Origin: an uncultured Prevotellaceae bacterium
GTDB lineage: Bacteria; Bacteroidota; Bacteroidia; Bacteroidales; Bacteroidaceae
DNA length: 47,114 nt
Direction of reading: 5' to 3'
Assembly: GCA_937915745.1 (NCBI GenBank)
Contig: CALGGJ010000117.1
Span: 1 to 47,114 of the forward strand
The position numbers and the translations under genes are program-made. The notes beneath the pieces are model-generated. The model ran no database searches and had not been told where the DNA came from. It saw nothing but the letters and a program-made list of their open reading frames with translations. Within the stretch, counting starts at the first letter, position 1. Each line of letters starts with the position of its first letter. Below, one piece after another: positions 9,167 to 16,597 of the stretch.

Positions 9167-9732
9167 ATCACCAATCCTGCAATACCACACATTATAATTA
9201 TAATAATGGGATGAATCTTAAACAGCCGAGTCCCAATAAAGGCAAAGCAGAATATCAGTATGCTGACTATAAACTGAAACGTGCTATCCGACGGTCTTCC
9301 GAAGTTCTCGGCCGACATGAGCAGTATGGCCGCAGCGGCTATCAACCCCACGATTGCAGGCCGTAGCAGCGAGAATATATCATTCACTATGGTGGTTTTG
9401 CTATATTTCAACAAAAGCTTGCTGATTGTCAGCATCAACACAAATGGCAGCCACAACACACTTAATGATGCAAGTATGGCTCCCAACACAGCGGCCCACT
9501 CGGGATACCCGTCGTTTATTACAGCCGTGTAGCCGGCATAGGTGGCACAGTTGATGCCTATAGGGCCTGGTGTACTTTGGCTGATGGCAACTACATCGGT
9601 AAACTCGGCTGATGTGAGCCATGCGTGTTTCTCTACAACTTCATTGTGGATGAGCGAGAGCATGGCATATCCACCGCCAAAATTGAAGATGCCAATCTTA
9701 GAGAATACTATGAACAGTTTGAGGAATATCAT
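9160..9732 (-). CDS. Chromate transporter family protein, second half-size subunit
   Basis: A 190-residue membrane protein of the CHR family in its short, single-domain form. It begins with a helix followed by FGGGYAMLSLIHNEVVEK and a WLTSAEFTDVVAISQSTPGP motif, both conserved in this family. About five to six hydrophobic helices follow. Short CHR proteins work as pairs encoded side by side, together equal to one long ChrA, which exports chromate in proteobacteria. The natural substrate in Bacteroidales is unknown. It lies 21 bp after its partner on the minus strand and overlaps the 3' end of comEC by 7 bp on the opposite strand. Confidence 0.88.
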   Translation of the reverse strand: MIFLKLFIVFSKIGIFNFGGGYAMLSLIHNEVVEKHAWLTSAEFTDVVAISQSTPGPIGINCATYAGYTAVINDGYPEWAAVLGAILASLSVLWLPFVLMLTISKLLLKYSKTTIVNDIFSLLRPAIVGLIAAAAILLMSAENFGRPSDSTFQFIVSILIFCFAFIGTRLFKIHPIIIIIMCGIAGLVIY

Positions 9733-9753
9733 GTCGTTTTACCGTTTGGCCGT

Positions 9754-10299
9754 TTACTGTTTACCTTTTGTAATCCTGCCCCACACGAAGCCAGCTATGC
9801 CGCTGGCAAGAATAATCCATATTGGCGATACGCCCCATACGGCAATGAGCAGGCATGCGATGATTGGTATCCATATATTATGCCTGTTGATTTTGGCTGT
9901 ACGGGCCATAGAGAAACATGGTGCAGCGATGAGTGCCACTACTGCCGGACGTATTCCCATAAATACTTTTTCAATATATATATTTCCGGCAAAGGCTTGG
10001 AAAAACATTGCAATGAACAGAATGGCTATAATTGATGGCAGTGCAACACCGAGTGTGCCGACGATTCCGCCCCATACACCTCGTGCCTTGTTGCCAATGT
10101 GACTGGCCATGTTGATGGCGAAGAGTCCGGGAGTGCTTTGTGCAACGATGAGTATGTCCATAAAATCTTCGCGGGTTAGCCATCCATGGCGGTCAACGAT
10201 TTCTTTTTCCATGATTGGCACCATTGCATATCCTCCGCCAAGGGTGAACGCTCCTATCTTGGCAAATGTGCAAAACATAGTCAGCAGGTTGTCATTCAT
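9754..10299 (-). CDS. Chromate transporter family protein, first half-size subunit
   Basis: A 181-residue partner of the gene at 9160-9732. It has the same opening pattern (IGAFTLGGGYAMVPIMEKEI) and the same WLTREDFMDILIVAQSTPG motif, then hydrophobic helices with IRPAVVALIAAPCF. The two halves are clearly homologous to each other, as in other short-chain CHR pairs. The start codon overlaps the stop of the acyltransferase gene (TAATG), so translation is coupled to the lipid A operon. That link is positional only; a role in envelope synthesis is not shown. Confidence 0.88.
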   Translation of the reverse strand: MNDNLLTMFCTFAKIGAFTLGGGYAMVPIMEKEIVDRHGWLTREDFMDILIVAQSTPGLFAINMASHIGNKARGVWGGIVGTLGVALPSIIAILFIAMFFQAFAGNIYIEKVFMGIRPAVVALIAAPCFSMARTAKINRHNIWIPIIACLLIAVWGVSPIWIILASGIAGFVWGRITKGKQ

Positions 10300-11249
10300 T
10301 ACTCATTCCTTTCTTGTGTATCAGTCCGTACTTGTTTGTCACTTTGTTCTTGTTTCTGTCTCTCCTCCCATTGTTGCCTGGTTCGGCTCCAGCGTATGTG
10401 AGTCCAGAGCCACAATTCGGGTGAGTCTTGTATGTCGGCCTCGAGCATTTGCATGTAGCGGTCGGTTATGTTGTAGTCGGGTTCGTCTTTCGGTGTTAGT
10501 GTCAGTGGTGTGAAGTGGCAGTGATAATATCCGCGTCGGGGTTGTGTCATGCTTGCATAATACACCTTGCATCCTATTTTCTTGGCTATTTGCTCGGTTC
10601 CTACAAATACGGCGCTTTCGTGGTTGAGCAGTGTGCTGAAATGGTGTATTGCTTCCCATTTGGGTTGTTGGTCGGCAATCATGCCACATACCGTTATCCT
10701 TTGCTCTTGGTGTAGCTGGATAAGTCGTCTGACTGCTTGGCGCATTTTTATTGTCTCGCCGCCATATTGTTGTCTCAGGTTGATGAACAAACGGTCGAAT
10801 ATGTTGTTGTAAAGTGGATGATATACTTGTGTGCAATGCACTCTGGGCAACCAGTATTGCAGCGAGGCTACCCATTCCCAGTTTGCCATGTGTCCGAGCA
10901 TGACCAGCATGAGCGGTTGTCTGGAGTTGCATTGTGACATCATCTCTTCGTGTCCGCTGAATGTCATGCGTCTCATCATTTCTTCGCGCGACATAGAAAA
11001 TTGTTTGATGATTTCCACGAAAAGGTCGCAGAAGTGTCTGTAGAAGTTTCGTTCGATGTGTGAGAGTTCTTCTTCGCTTTTATGTGGGAAGCTTTCATGT
11101 AGCTGCCGGCTCACTATTTCGTGGCGGTAGTATTTGTGTACGATGGGTGTTGCCATGTCGGAAATCAGGTATAGAATCTTCCATGGCAGGAGCGACAGTG
11201 TATAGAGTACTGTATGTGCGATTGTATATGTGATGTTATTTAGCACCAT
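10299..11249 (-). CDS. LpxL/HtrB-type lipid A acyltransferase
   Basis: A 316-residue inner-membrane acyltransferase of the LpxL/LpxM family, which adds a secondary acyl chain to lipid A. The N-terminal helix LYTLSLLPWKILYLISDMA anchors it. The catalytic H-x4-E motif is present in LGHMANWEW, and further family motifs follow (MIADQQPKWE, and FVGTEQIAKKIGCKVYY). The C-terminal tail is very rich in Gln, Arg and Glu (RTRQQWEERQKQEQ). It overlaps the upstream glycosyltransferase gene by 14 bp and the downstream transporter gene by 1 bp, so it is the middle of a tightly packed envelope operon. Confidence 0.9.
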   Translation of the reverse strand: MVLNNITYTIAHTVLYTLSLLPWKILYLISDMATPIVHKYYRHEIVSRQLHESFPHKSEEELSHIERNFYRHFCDLFVEIIKQFSMSREEMMRRMTFSGHEEMMSQCNSRQPLMLVMLGHMANWEWVASLQYWLPRVHCTQVYHPLYNNIFDRLFINLRQQYGGETIKMRQAVRRLIQLHQEQRITVCGMIADQQPKWEAIHHFSTLLNHESAVFVGTEQIAKKIGCKVYYASMTQPRRGYYHCHFTPLTLTPKDEPDYNITDRYMQMLEADIQDSPELWLWTHIRWSRTRQQWEERQKQEQSDKQVRTDTQERNE

Positions 11250-12321
11250 ATTGTCGGGCCTTGTCGATTATGTTTTGTGGTGTTATCTGTGTGAGGCATG
11301 GATAGTTGCCTCGGGTGCAGGGTTTATTGCCGTATATGGAGCATGGCCGGCAGTCCATGGGTATTTGCAGTATCGTGTCATCGTCTTGGTCCCATGCTGT
11401 GAATCCGGCCTTTGGGTGTGTTGCTCCCCATATAGAGATGGTTTGTGTTCCGACGATTGCTGCCATGTGCATGTTGCTGGAGTCCATTGATATCATGAGG
11501 TTGAGCTTGCTCATGAGTTGCAGTTCGTCGGCAAGGCTGTTTAGTTGTCCTGCCACGGCTGTCACATTGTTGCGTTCCCATGTTTTGAGTGTCTGTGCTT
11601 CGTGTCCTGGTGAGCCGAAGAGCAGTATTTGGTTTCCGGAGTCGGCAAGGGTGTTGACAACTTGTTGCATGAGTTGTGTGGGGTATATCTTGCCTTTGTG
11701 TGCGGCAAAGGGGGCGATGCCGATGAGTGGTGACGTGGGTGCAGCAGCAAGGGAAAACCTTGCTGCACTGACGATGGATGCAGATGTGTTTGTGGTGGGA
11801 ACAGCGGATGCAGATGTGTTTGTGGTGGGAACAGCGGATGTGGGGGTGTTTGTGGTGGTGATGGGTGTGAGTGGTGCGATTGGCAGGCCGAGTTGTGTGA
11901 AGACTTGTAGGTAGCGTTGGGTGTTATGTGTCAGTGTCGGGTGTGTAAGTCCGTGTCCGATGAGTGCTTTTTTGTCTTTGCGTCCTTTGTTGATTACTGC
12001 TACTTGTGCTCCTTCCATGCGGAATCGTGTGCGCAGGTATTTGCTTCGCAGTACGTCGTGCAGGTCGGCCACTGCATCGTAGTGACCGTCTTTTAGTGTA
12101 TGGAACAGTCGTTCAAGTCCTGTTATTCCTTTATATTGACTGAGGTCGATGCCTGCTACTGTTACGTTGTTTGGCATCCATGCGAAGAGTGCCGCAGTGC
12201 GGCTGCGTGTCAGTATGGTGATGTTAAGCTGTGGGTTGGCTTTTGCCACGGCTTGTACCACCGGCACTGTCATTGCTACGTCGCCCAATGCCGAGAATCG
12301 TATTACCAGTAGTCGGTTCAT
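11236..12321 (-). CDS. Glycosyltransferase family 9 (heptosyltransferase-like)
   Basis: A 361-residue GT-B enzyme of the ADP-heptose:LPS heptosyltransferase type. The N-terminus RLLVIRFSALGDVAMTVPVV is the family signature, and the C-terminal half has IGIAPFAAHKGK, LLFGSPGHEAQ, SMDSSNMHMAAIVGTQTISIWGATHP and a terminal PC-rich segment (CRPCSIYGNKPC). It probably builds the LPS core or lipooligosaccharide together with the acyltransferase and DUF4254 neighbours. An oddity is an in-frame Thr/Ala/Ser/Pro-rich minisatellite of about 10-residue units between the N- and C-terminal domains (see 11776-11865), which lengthens the linker. Confidence 0.92.
   Translation of the reverse strand: MNRLLVIRFSALGDVAMTVPVVQAVAKANPQLNITILTRSRTAALFAWMPNNVTVAGIDLSQYKGITGLERLFHTLKDGHYDAVADLHDVLRSKYLRTRFRMEGAQVAVINKGRKDKKALIGHGLTHPTLTHNTQRYLQVFTQLGLPIAPLTPITTTNTPTSAVPTTNTSASAVPTTNTSASIVSAARFSLAAAPTSPLIGIAPFAAHKGKIYPTQLMQQVVNTLADSGNQILLFGSPGHEAQTLKTWERNNVTAVAGQLNSLADELQLMSKLNLMISMDSSNMHMAAIVGTQTISIWGATHPKAGFTAWDQDDDTILQIPMDCRPCSIYGNKPCTRGNYPCLTQITPQNIIDKARQYGAK
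11776..11865 (-). repeat. 30-bp in-frame minisatellite inside the GT9 gene
   Basis: Two exact 30-bp copies (11776-11805, 11806-11835) and a third diverged copy (11836-11865). Each encodes ten residues of the pattern SAVPTTNTSA. The unit length is a multiple of three, so copy-number change would not break the frame. It falls in the linker between the two GT-B domains. Confidence 0.85.
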
Positions 12322-12347
12322 CGCTGGGATGCTGTCGGTGTGTTGTG

Positions 12348-12956
12348 TTATTGTTTTTTTCCGTATAGCACTGGGTTTGTGCTTGGGTCGTTATACATTT
12401 TCATTTGTCGATATACCTTCATGTATTTGTGTCCGTTGGCGATATCGTCGATGAGTTGGTCTATTGCTTGCGACAGGTCTTTTTGTTGTTCGAGCAGGAT
12501 GTTGAGTTTTTGCCGGCATAGTTGTCGGTGTTCGTCGGTGGCGTCGTTGCGTTCTGCTTGTTCGTTCATGTGGTATATCTTGAGTGCGAGAATGCTGAGC
12601 CGGTCGATTGCCCATGCCGGGCTTTCGGTGTTGATGGTTGCATCGGGTTTTGTCGGTGTTGCTCCGTAGAGGCTGAGGAAGTATGAGTCGATGCGTTCGA
12701 CCAGGTCGGTGCGGTCTTGGTTGCTTTTGTCTATCCGGCGTTTCAGTATGAGTGCGTCAGAGGGGTCGATGTGTGGGTCGCGTATGATATCTTCAAGGTG
12801 CCACTGCACGGTATCTATCCAGTTTTTTACGTATAGGTCGTATTCTATTGTGCCGCGTTCGTAGGGGTTGTTGATGTCTTGATCAACGTTGTCGGTGAGG
12901 TGATAGTCGTTGATGGCTTGTACGAAGATAGGGTTACATATTTGGGTAAATGTCAT
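12348..12956 (-). CDS. DUF4254 family protein
   Basis: A 202-residue soluble, largely helical protein with no signal peptide. I recognise it as DUF4254 from its opening (FTQICNPIFVQAINDYHL), the WHLEDIIRDPHIDP segment and the middle portion (ILKRRIDKSNQDRTDLVERID), and from its position directly before a family 9 glycosyltransferase, which is common in Bacteroidetes. Function is unknown; the fixed neighbourhood points to LPS or lipooligosaccharide synthesis. The glycosyltransferase starts 26 bp downstream. The gene is divergent from tRNA-Arg, with 67 bp between them, and I see no clear minus-strand -7 element there. Confidence 0.85.
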   Translation of the reverse strand: MTFTQICNPIFVQAINDYHLTDNVDQDINNPYERGTIEYDLYVKNWIDTVQWHLEDIIRDPHIDPSDALILKRRIDKSNQDRTDLVERIDSYFLSLYGATPTKPDATINTESPAWAIDRLSILALKIYHMNEQAERNDATDEHRQLCRQKLNILLEQQKDLSQAIDQLIDDIANGHKYMKVYRQMKMYNDPSTNPVLYGKKQ

Positions 12957-12974
12957 GGTTTTTATTGTTTTCTT

Positions 12975-13005
12975 ATTGTGTATTCTGAATTATTTCGTAC
13001 CTTTG
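12975..13005 (+). promoter_or_regulatory. Promoter of tRNA-Arg
   Basis: ATTG (12975-12978), a 19-bp spacer and TACCTTTG (12998-13005) fit the Bacteroidetes promoter. Transcription would start near 13012, about 12 nt before the mature tRNA. Confidence 0.65.
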
Positions 13006-13023
13006 CGGTCGCAAACGTGTGTT

Positions 13024-13095
13024 GCTTCCATAGTTCAATGGATAGAATAAATCTCTCCTAAAGATTAGATTCGGGTTCGATTCCCGATGGAAGTA
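13024..13095 (+). tRNA. tRNA-Arg (anticodon CCT)
   Basis: A full cloverleaf can be drawn. Acceptor arms are 13024-13030 and 13088-13094 with a G-U first pair; the D arm is GTTC/GAAT; the anticodon stem AATCT/AGATT holds the loop CTCCTAA with anticodon CCT at 13057-13059, reading AGG; the T arm is TCGGG/CCCGA with loop TTCGATT. The discriminator is A13095. CCA is not encoded, and a short T-run follows at 13097-13100. Confidence 0.93.
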
Positions 13096-13141
13096 CTTTT
13101 GTTTGGCAGGACAGTTGCAGTGGTTTATGGTCTTTACTGCT

Positions 13142-14485
13142 TTATATCAATCTCACTAATGCCTTTTCTTTTATATACCATTTGTCGCCTTCGCGTACTG
13201 CGACACCTGGTTTTTCCGCGAGTATTTCTACAGGAGCAGTGACGGTGTTGAGTATCTTGCAGGCTGGTTTCACCATATCTGACAGTGATACGAGTGCTTC
13301 GCTTATATTGTCTGACGTGTTGAGTATTTGGAATGTTCCGTTGGTGCCGTCGAGGGTTTTGAGCATGTAGAGTGATTTTCCCGGCTCTATTTCCATTGTT
13401 CCGTCGTAGAAGTATCCATCGACGGGTATTGGGAAGAATACAACGGTAGATGATTTTGCTTTTATGTTTCCTGTTGGTGCCACGAATGGTGTTGGGCGTG
13501 GTTTTGGCATTTCATTGAATAGTGATGGCTCGTTTAATGGGGCCGGTTCACGTTTTTCGGCCTGGTGTTTTATTTCTGCCACTACCGGTGCTACTGGTTC
13601 GGGTTCGGGCTCTGGTTCCGGCTCTGGCTCGGGTGCTGGTTCCGGTTCTGGTGTTGGTTCTGGTGTTGGTTCTGGTGTTGGTTCTGGCTCCGGTTCCGGT
13701 TCCGGTTCTGGCTCTGGTGTTGGTTCCGGTATAACAGTTGTTATGACGGGCTTTATGCTTTTTATGCTTTCTATTTCTATTTCGAGGGCTTTGATTCGTT
13801 CCATCAGCCTCAGGCGTTCAGATCGGTATTGCTCCATGCTCACTGTTTCTTCCTGTTTCTGTGTGTTCCGGCGCGATTTGAGGAAGAGCAGCAGGCAGAC
13901 GGTGAGTACCAGGTATATGCCCAGGCATGTGAGGGTCACTTCCATGAACGACAGTCCGCTTGTGGCGGTTGCTATTGTGTCGTCGGATGTATTGTCGGTG
14001 TCGGGTGTGGTTTCCTGTGCCGGTGTCACTGGTTGTACTTCGGGCTGAGGTGGTGTCTGTGGCTCGGGTGTGTCGGTTTCTTCGGCTTCGGTGGTTTCGG
14101 TCTCGGTAGCCTGTTCTTCTGCAGGTGGAGTCAAGGCTTTCATTTTATTGACATCGGCCTGATACTCCCGGCTGGCTCCCGATGGTACGAACGAACCTAT
14201 GTTGCTGTCGGCTGTTGCACTCAGTATGTTACTCACTCGGTTGTGGTCGGCCTTGTCGGTAAGTTTCTTAATGGCGTCGCCCACCAGTTTGTTTTTCTGG
14301 AAATCTGCCACCGTGCTGTATTCGGTCACATCGATATGTGCTATTTGCTGTCCTTCAGGTTTGTTGTAAAATGCCTGCTGCAGCACCCACTTCAGTGCGC
14401 ATATCTTGCGTTGCTCCAGTGTCTGAGCGTTGATGGTTGTCAAAGCCATTGCCCAGCAACCAATGATGATAAGAAATCTTCTCAT
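13142..14485 (-). CDS. Membrane-anchored protein with Pro-Glu repeat stalk, function unknown
   Basis: A 447-residue protein that I cannot assign to a named family. It has a signal peptide (FLIIIGCWAMALTTINA), an N-terminal globular part to about residue 120, an acidic Thr/Glu/Pro linker, one transmembrane helix around residues 185-205 (FMEVTLTCLGIYLVLTVC), a basic stop-transfer KSRR, a probable coiled coil (SERLRLMERIKALEIEIES), and then a long PEPEPTPEP repeat. The last 100 residues form a second globular domain with VDGYFYDGT and LDGTNGTFQIL. The layout suggests periplasmic sensing or binding on one side, with a Pro-Glu stalk and a domain on the other side of the membrane. It has its own strong promoter at 14529-14560. 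Confidence 0.85.
   Translation of the reverse strand: MRRFLIIIGCWAMALTTINAQTLEQRKICALKWVLQQAFYNKPEGQQIAHIDVTEYSTVADFQKNKLVGDAIKKLTDKADHNRVSNILSATADSNIGSFVPSGASREYQADVNKMKALTPPAEEQATETETTEAEETDTPEPQTPPQPEVQPVTPAQETTPDTDNTSDDTIATATSGLSFMEVTLTCLGIYLVLTVCLLLFLKSRRNTQKQEETVSMEQYRSERLRLMERIKALEIEIESIKSIKPVITTVIPEPTPEPEPEPEPEPEPTPEPTPEPTPEPEPAPEPEPEPEPEPEPVAPVVAEIKHQAEKREPAPLNEPSLFNEMPKPRPTPFVAPTGNIKAKSSTVVFFPIPVDGYFYDGTMEIEPGKSLYMLKTLDGTNGTFQILNTSDNISEALVSLSDMVKPACKILNTVTAPVEILAEKPGVAVREGDKWYIKEKALVRLI
13598..13737 (-). repeat. Degenerate hexamer repeat encoding Pro-Glu/Pro-Thr
   Basis: About 140 bp of GGTTCTGGT/GGTTCCGGC-like hexamers on the plus strand, which read on the minus strand as PEPEPE and PEPTPE. 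The length is a multiple of six and prone to in-frame expansion. The Gly-Ser reading frames on the opposite strand are not genes. Confidence 0.85.
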
Positions 14486-14528
14486 ACTATCAGTGTGTTT
14501 TAATTGTTTTCTATTTGGGATTATGGTG

Positions 14529-14560
14529 CAAAGTTACGATAAAATCACTGAACAGCCAAA
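14529..14560 (-). promoter_or_regulatory. Promoter of the Pro-Glu stalk protein
   Basis: On the minus strand, TTTG (14557-14560), a 20-bp spacer and TAACTTTG (14529-14536): an exact Bacteroidetes promoter. Transcription would start near 14522, about 37 nt before the ATG. Confidence 0.75.
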
Positions 14561-14642
14561 TGAAAATATCAGTTTTTGTTGTTTCGTGCAGGCTTTGTTT
14601 GTTTCTTGTATCTATGGGCTTGAGTGTAGTGTTGTTTCCGGT

Positions 14643-14762
14643 TGCATGTCGGCGGTTCTGCGAGTGCGCACTCGCAGGGCCGAGAGTGCGCGCTTATGGG
14701 GTCGGGAGTGCGCACTCGTGAGGTCGGGAGTGCGCACTTGCGGGAATGGGTGCCGACATGCA
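14643..14762. repeat. Array of four 22-bp units with flanking 11-bp inverted repeats
   Basis: TGCATGTCGGC (14643-14653) and its exact reverse complement (14752-14762) bracket four 22-bp units at 14659-14680, 14681-14702, 14703-14724 and 14725-14746. Each unit carries GAGTGCGCAC or a close variant; in two units this extends to the palindrome GAGTGCGCACTC. The rest of the 14486-14903 intergenic region holds the minus-strand promoter at 14529-14560 and the plus-strand -7 at 14866. A related array lies at 35124-35267. Confidence 0.9.
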
Positions 14763-14865
14763 TTTCCAGGCGTTTGCGGCAGTTTCGTCGTGTCGTCTGC
14801 CTTAATCTCAGGGTAGGGCGTTATGTTTTTTGTGGTTGCATGCTCACACACTCGTTTTTTTTTCA

Positions 14866-14873
14866 TACCTTTG
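14866..14873 (+). promoter_or_regulatory. -7 element for the PH-domain/PBP4 transcript
   Basis: TACCTTTG fits TAnnTTTG and predicts a start near 14880, 24 nt before the ATG at 14904. The nearest upstream TTG is too far away (27 bp) for a normal -33 element. Confidence 0.5.
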
Positions 14874-14903
14874 CACCACAAATTGTTCTACCCCATCAGT
14901 CGT

Positions 14904-15332
14904 ATGAAACGCACATTCCCTTCGCGCATAGGTATTGGCGATATTGTGTTTGTGGTATGCCTCATTGCACTTACCATTTACATGATGTGGTCGGGTGGCG
15001 GATTGGCCATTGCCTTATCGCTGCTGCTGGTGGTGCTGGTGGTGGAACGAACCATACACACCGAATACAGCATCGACAGCCATCAACTGGTGGTACATTA
15101 TGGACGCTTTGGGCGCGACCGCACGGTGAACCTCGACAGCATCTGCCGTGTGGAACGGATACGCCGGCTGAGGCTGGGACACCGGACCCTCATGACCTTC
15201 CTTGTCGTCGTATGCAACGATGGAACCGAACTGAGCATAAGGCCTCGGGACGAAGAGGATTTTGTGGAAACACTGACTAAGTATGTAAGAAATCTACAAC
15301 ATGACACAACATCACACAATGAAGAGACATAG
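14904..15332 (+). CDS. PH-domain (bPH2-like) membrane protein
   Basis: A 142-residue protein with two N-terminal membrane helices (GDIVFVVCLIALTIYMMW and GGLAIALSLLLVVLVV), followed by a short bacterial PH-like domain (TEYSIDSHQLVVHYGRFGRD, SICRVERI, LVVVCNDGTELSIRPRDEEDFVETL). Such YdbS/YdbT-like proteins are of unknown function. I chose the ATG at 14904, because the frame upstream of it would start before the predicted transcription start. Its last 32 bp overlap the PBP4 gene, so the two are co-transcribed. Confidence 0.82.
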   Translation: MKRTFPSRIGIGDIVFVVCLIALTIYMMWSGGGLAIALSLLLVVLVVERTIHTEYSIDSHQLVVHYGRFGRDRTVNLDSICRVERIRRLRLGHRTLMTFLVVVCNDGTELSIRPRDEEDFVETLTKYVRNLQHDTTSHNEET

Positions 15333-16581
15333 TATCATTCTGCTGGCGGCCCTGGCCTGGCTGATGCCCCATCCGCACCTGATGGCACAGGAGCCGGCCG
15401 ACTCGGCCGAGATGGTCGAGGTATATACCCCGTCGTGGGACGAGCGCATGTACAACAGCCTCACACTGCTGGCGCAGGAGGCCGACCGCAACTACTACAA
15501 CACAGGTATGAGCATATACGACCTCACCACCGACTCGCTCATCTTCGCATACAACCAACACAAGATGATGCGACCGGCATCGACCCAAAAGGTGCTGACA
15601 GCCATCGCCGCCCTCGACTTGCTGGGTGCCGACCACCAATATGCCACCACACTGTATGCCAAAGGCACAGTGGCCGACGGACAGCTGACGGGCGACGTGT
15701 ATGTGGTGGGCGATTTCGACCCCATGCTCACCAGCCAGCACCTGAAGCAGATGGCAACCCAGGTGAAGGCCTCCGGTATAAGCCGTATAAACGGGCGGTT
15801 GCTGGCCGACGTATCGATGAAAGACACACTGTGCCTGGGCAACGGATGGTGCTGGGACGATGACCAGCCATTCCTCACACCACTGTCGCTCAGCGGCAAA
15901 GCCTACGAATGTTCAAACTTCAAGATAAACCGGTATGACCCTGCAACAAATTTCATGACTGCACTGGCTGCTGAGTTCAAGGCCGAAGGCATCAGCATTG
16001 GAGGTATCGGCACCGCTACATACCGTGCCGACCAAAACGGCACACGCGTATGCACCATTACACACACACTGAGAGAGATACTTACACCAATGATGAAAGA
16101 CAGCGACAACCTCATGGCAGAGTCGATGTTCTTCCAGCTTGGAGCCGAAAAAAAACGAGAGGCAGGATGGAAAGACTGTGCTTCACAAGTGGAGAGCGTA
16201 ATCACCGGTGCCGGCATGTCGGCCAACTGGGCCATAGTGGCCGACGGTTGCGGACTGTCGCTCTACAATTACATCACACCTGGCCTGCAAGCCGCAATGC
16301 TGCGTTATGCATATCATAACCCGTCAATCTTCGAACCACTCTACCACTCGATGCCAATAGCCGGAGTTGACGGCACACTGGCCAACCGTATGAAAAACAC
16401 ACCGGCTCAAAACAACGTGCACGCAAAGACCGGAAGCGTGACCGGAGTGAGCACTCTTACCGGATACCTCTCTGCAAGCAACGGACACCTCATAGCATTC
16501 TCAATCATGTGTAACGGACAAAAACGCGCTGCCGAAGCACGTGAGTTTCAAGACAGAATATGCGCTGCTATGTGCGAATAA
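15301..16581 (+). CDS. dacB: D-alanyl-D-alanine carboxypeptidase/endopeptidase (PBP4 type)
   Basis: A periplasmic class C low-molecular-weight penicillin-binding protein of 426 residues that trims or cleaves peptidoglycan cross-links. The three catalytic motifs are intact: SxxK as STQK (residues 94-97), SDN (268-270) and KTG (376-378). A large insertion between the first two motifs is normal for PBP4. The signal peptide runs through HSIILLAALAWLM and probably ends at LMAQ. An alternative start, the ATG at 15319, gives a cleaner signal peptide (MKRHSIILL). The gene overlaps the PH-domain gene and converges on the CPBP protease gene 16 bp away. Confidence 0.95.
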   Translation: MTQHHTMKRHSIILLAALAWLMPHPHLMAQEPADSAEMVEVYTPSWDERMYNSLTLLAQEADRNYYNTGMSIYDLTTDSLIFAYNQHKMMRPASTQKVLTAIAALDLLGADHQYATTLYAKGTVADGQLTGDVYVVGDFDPMLTSQHLKQMATQVKASGISRINGRLLADVSMKDTLCLGNGWCWDDDQPFLTPLSLSGKAYECSNFKINRYDPATNFMTALAAEFKAEGISIGGIGTATYRADQNGTRVCTITHTLREILTPMMKDSDNLMAESMFFQLGAEKKREAGWKDCASQVESVITGAGMSANWAIVADGCGLSLYNYITPGLQAAMLRYAYHNPSIFEPLYHSMPIAGVDGTLANRMKNTPAQNNVHAKTGSVTGVSTLTGYLSASNGHLIAFSIMCNGQKRAAEAREFQDRICAAMCE

Positions 16582-16597
16582 GAAACCTCCAACCCCA

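Noticed and set aside
13464..14048. Gly-Ser-rich plus-strand frame opposite the Pro-Glu protein
   Set aside because: It is the complement of the Pro-Glu hexamer repeat; the minus strand has a signal peptide, membrane helix and an exact promoter.
14659..14746. Possible CRISPR array
   Set aside because: Units are adjacent with no variable spacers, only four in number, and no cas gene is near. The same applies to 35147-35233.
14642..15280. Arg/Cys-rich frames through the two 22-bp arrays
   Set aside because: They are produced by the repetitive DNA, differ between arrays and lead into real genes in another frame.
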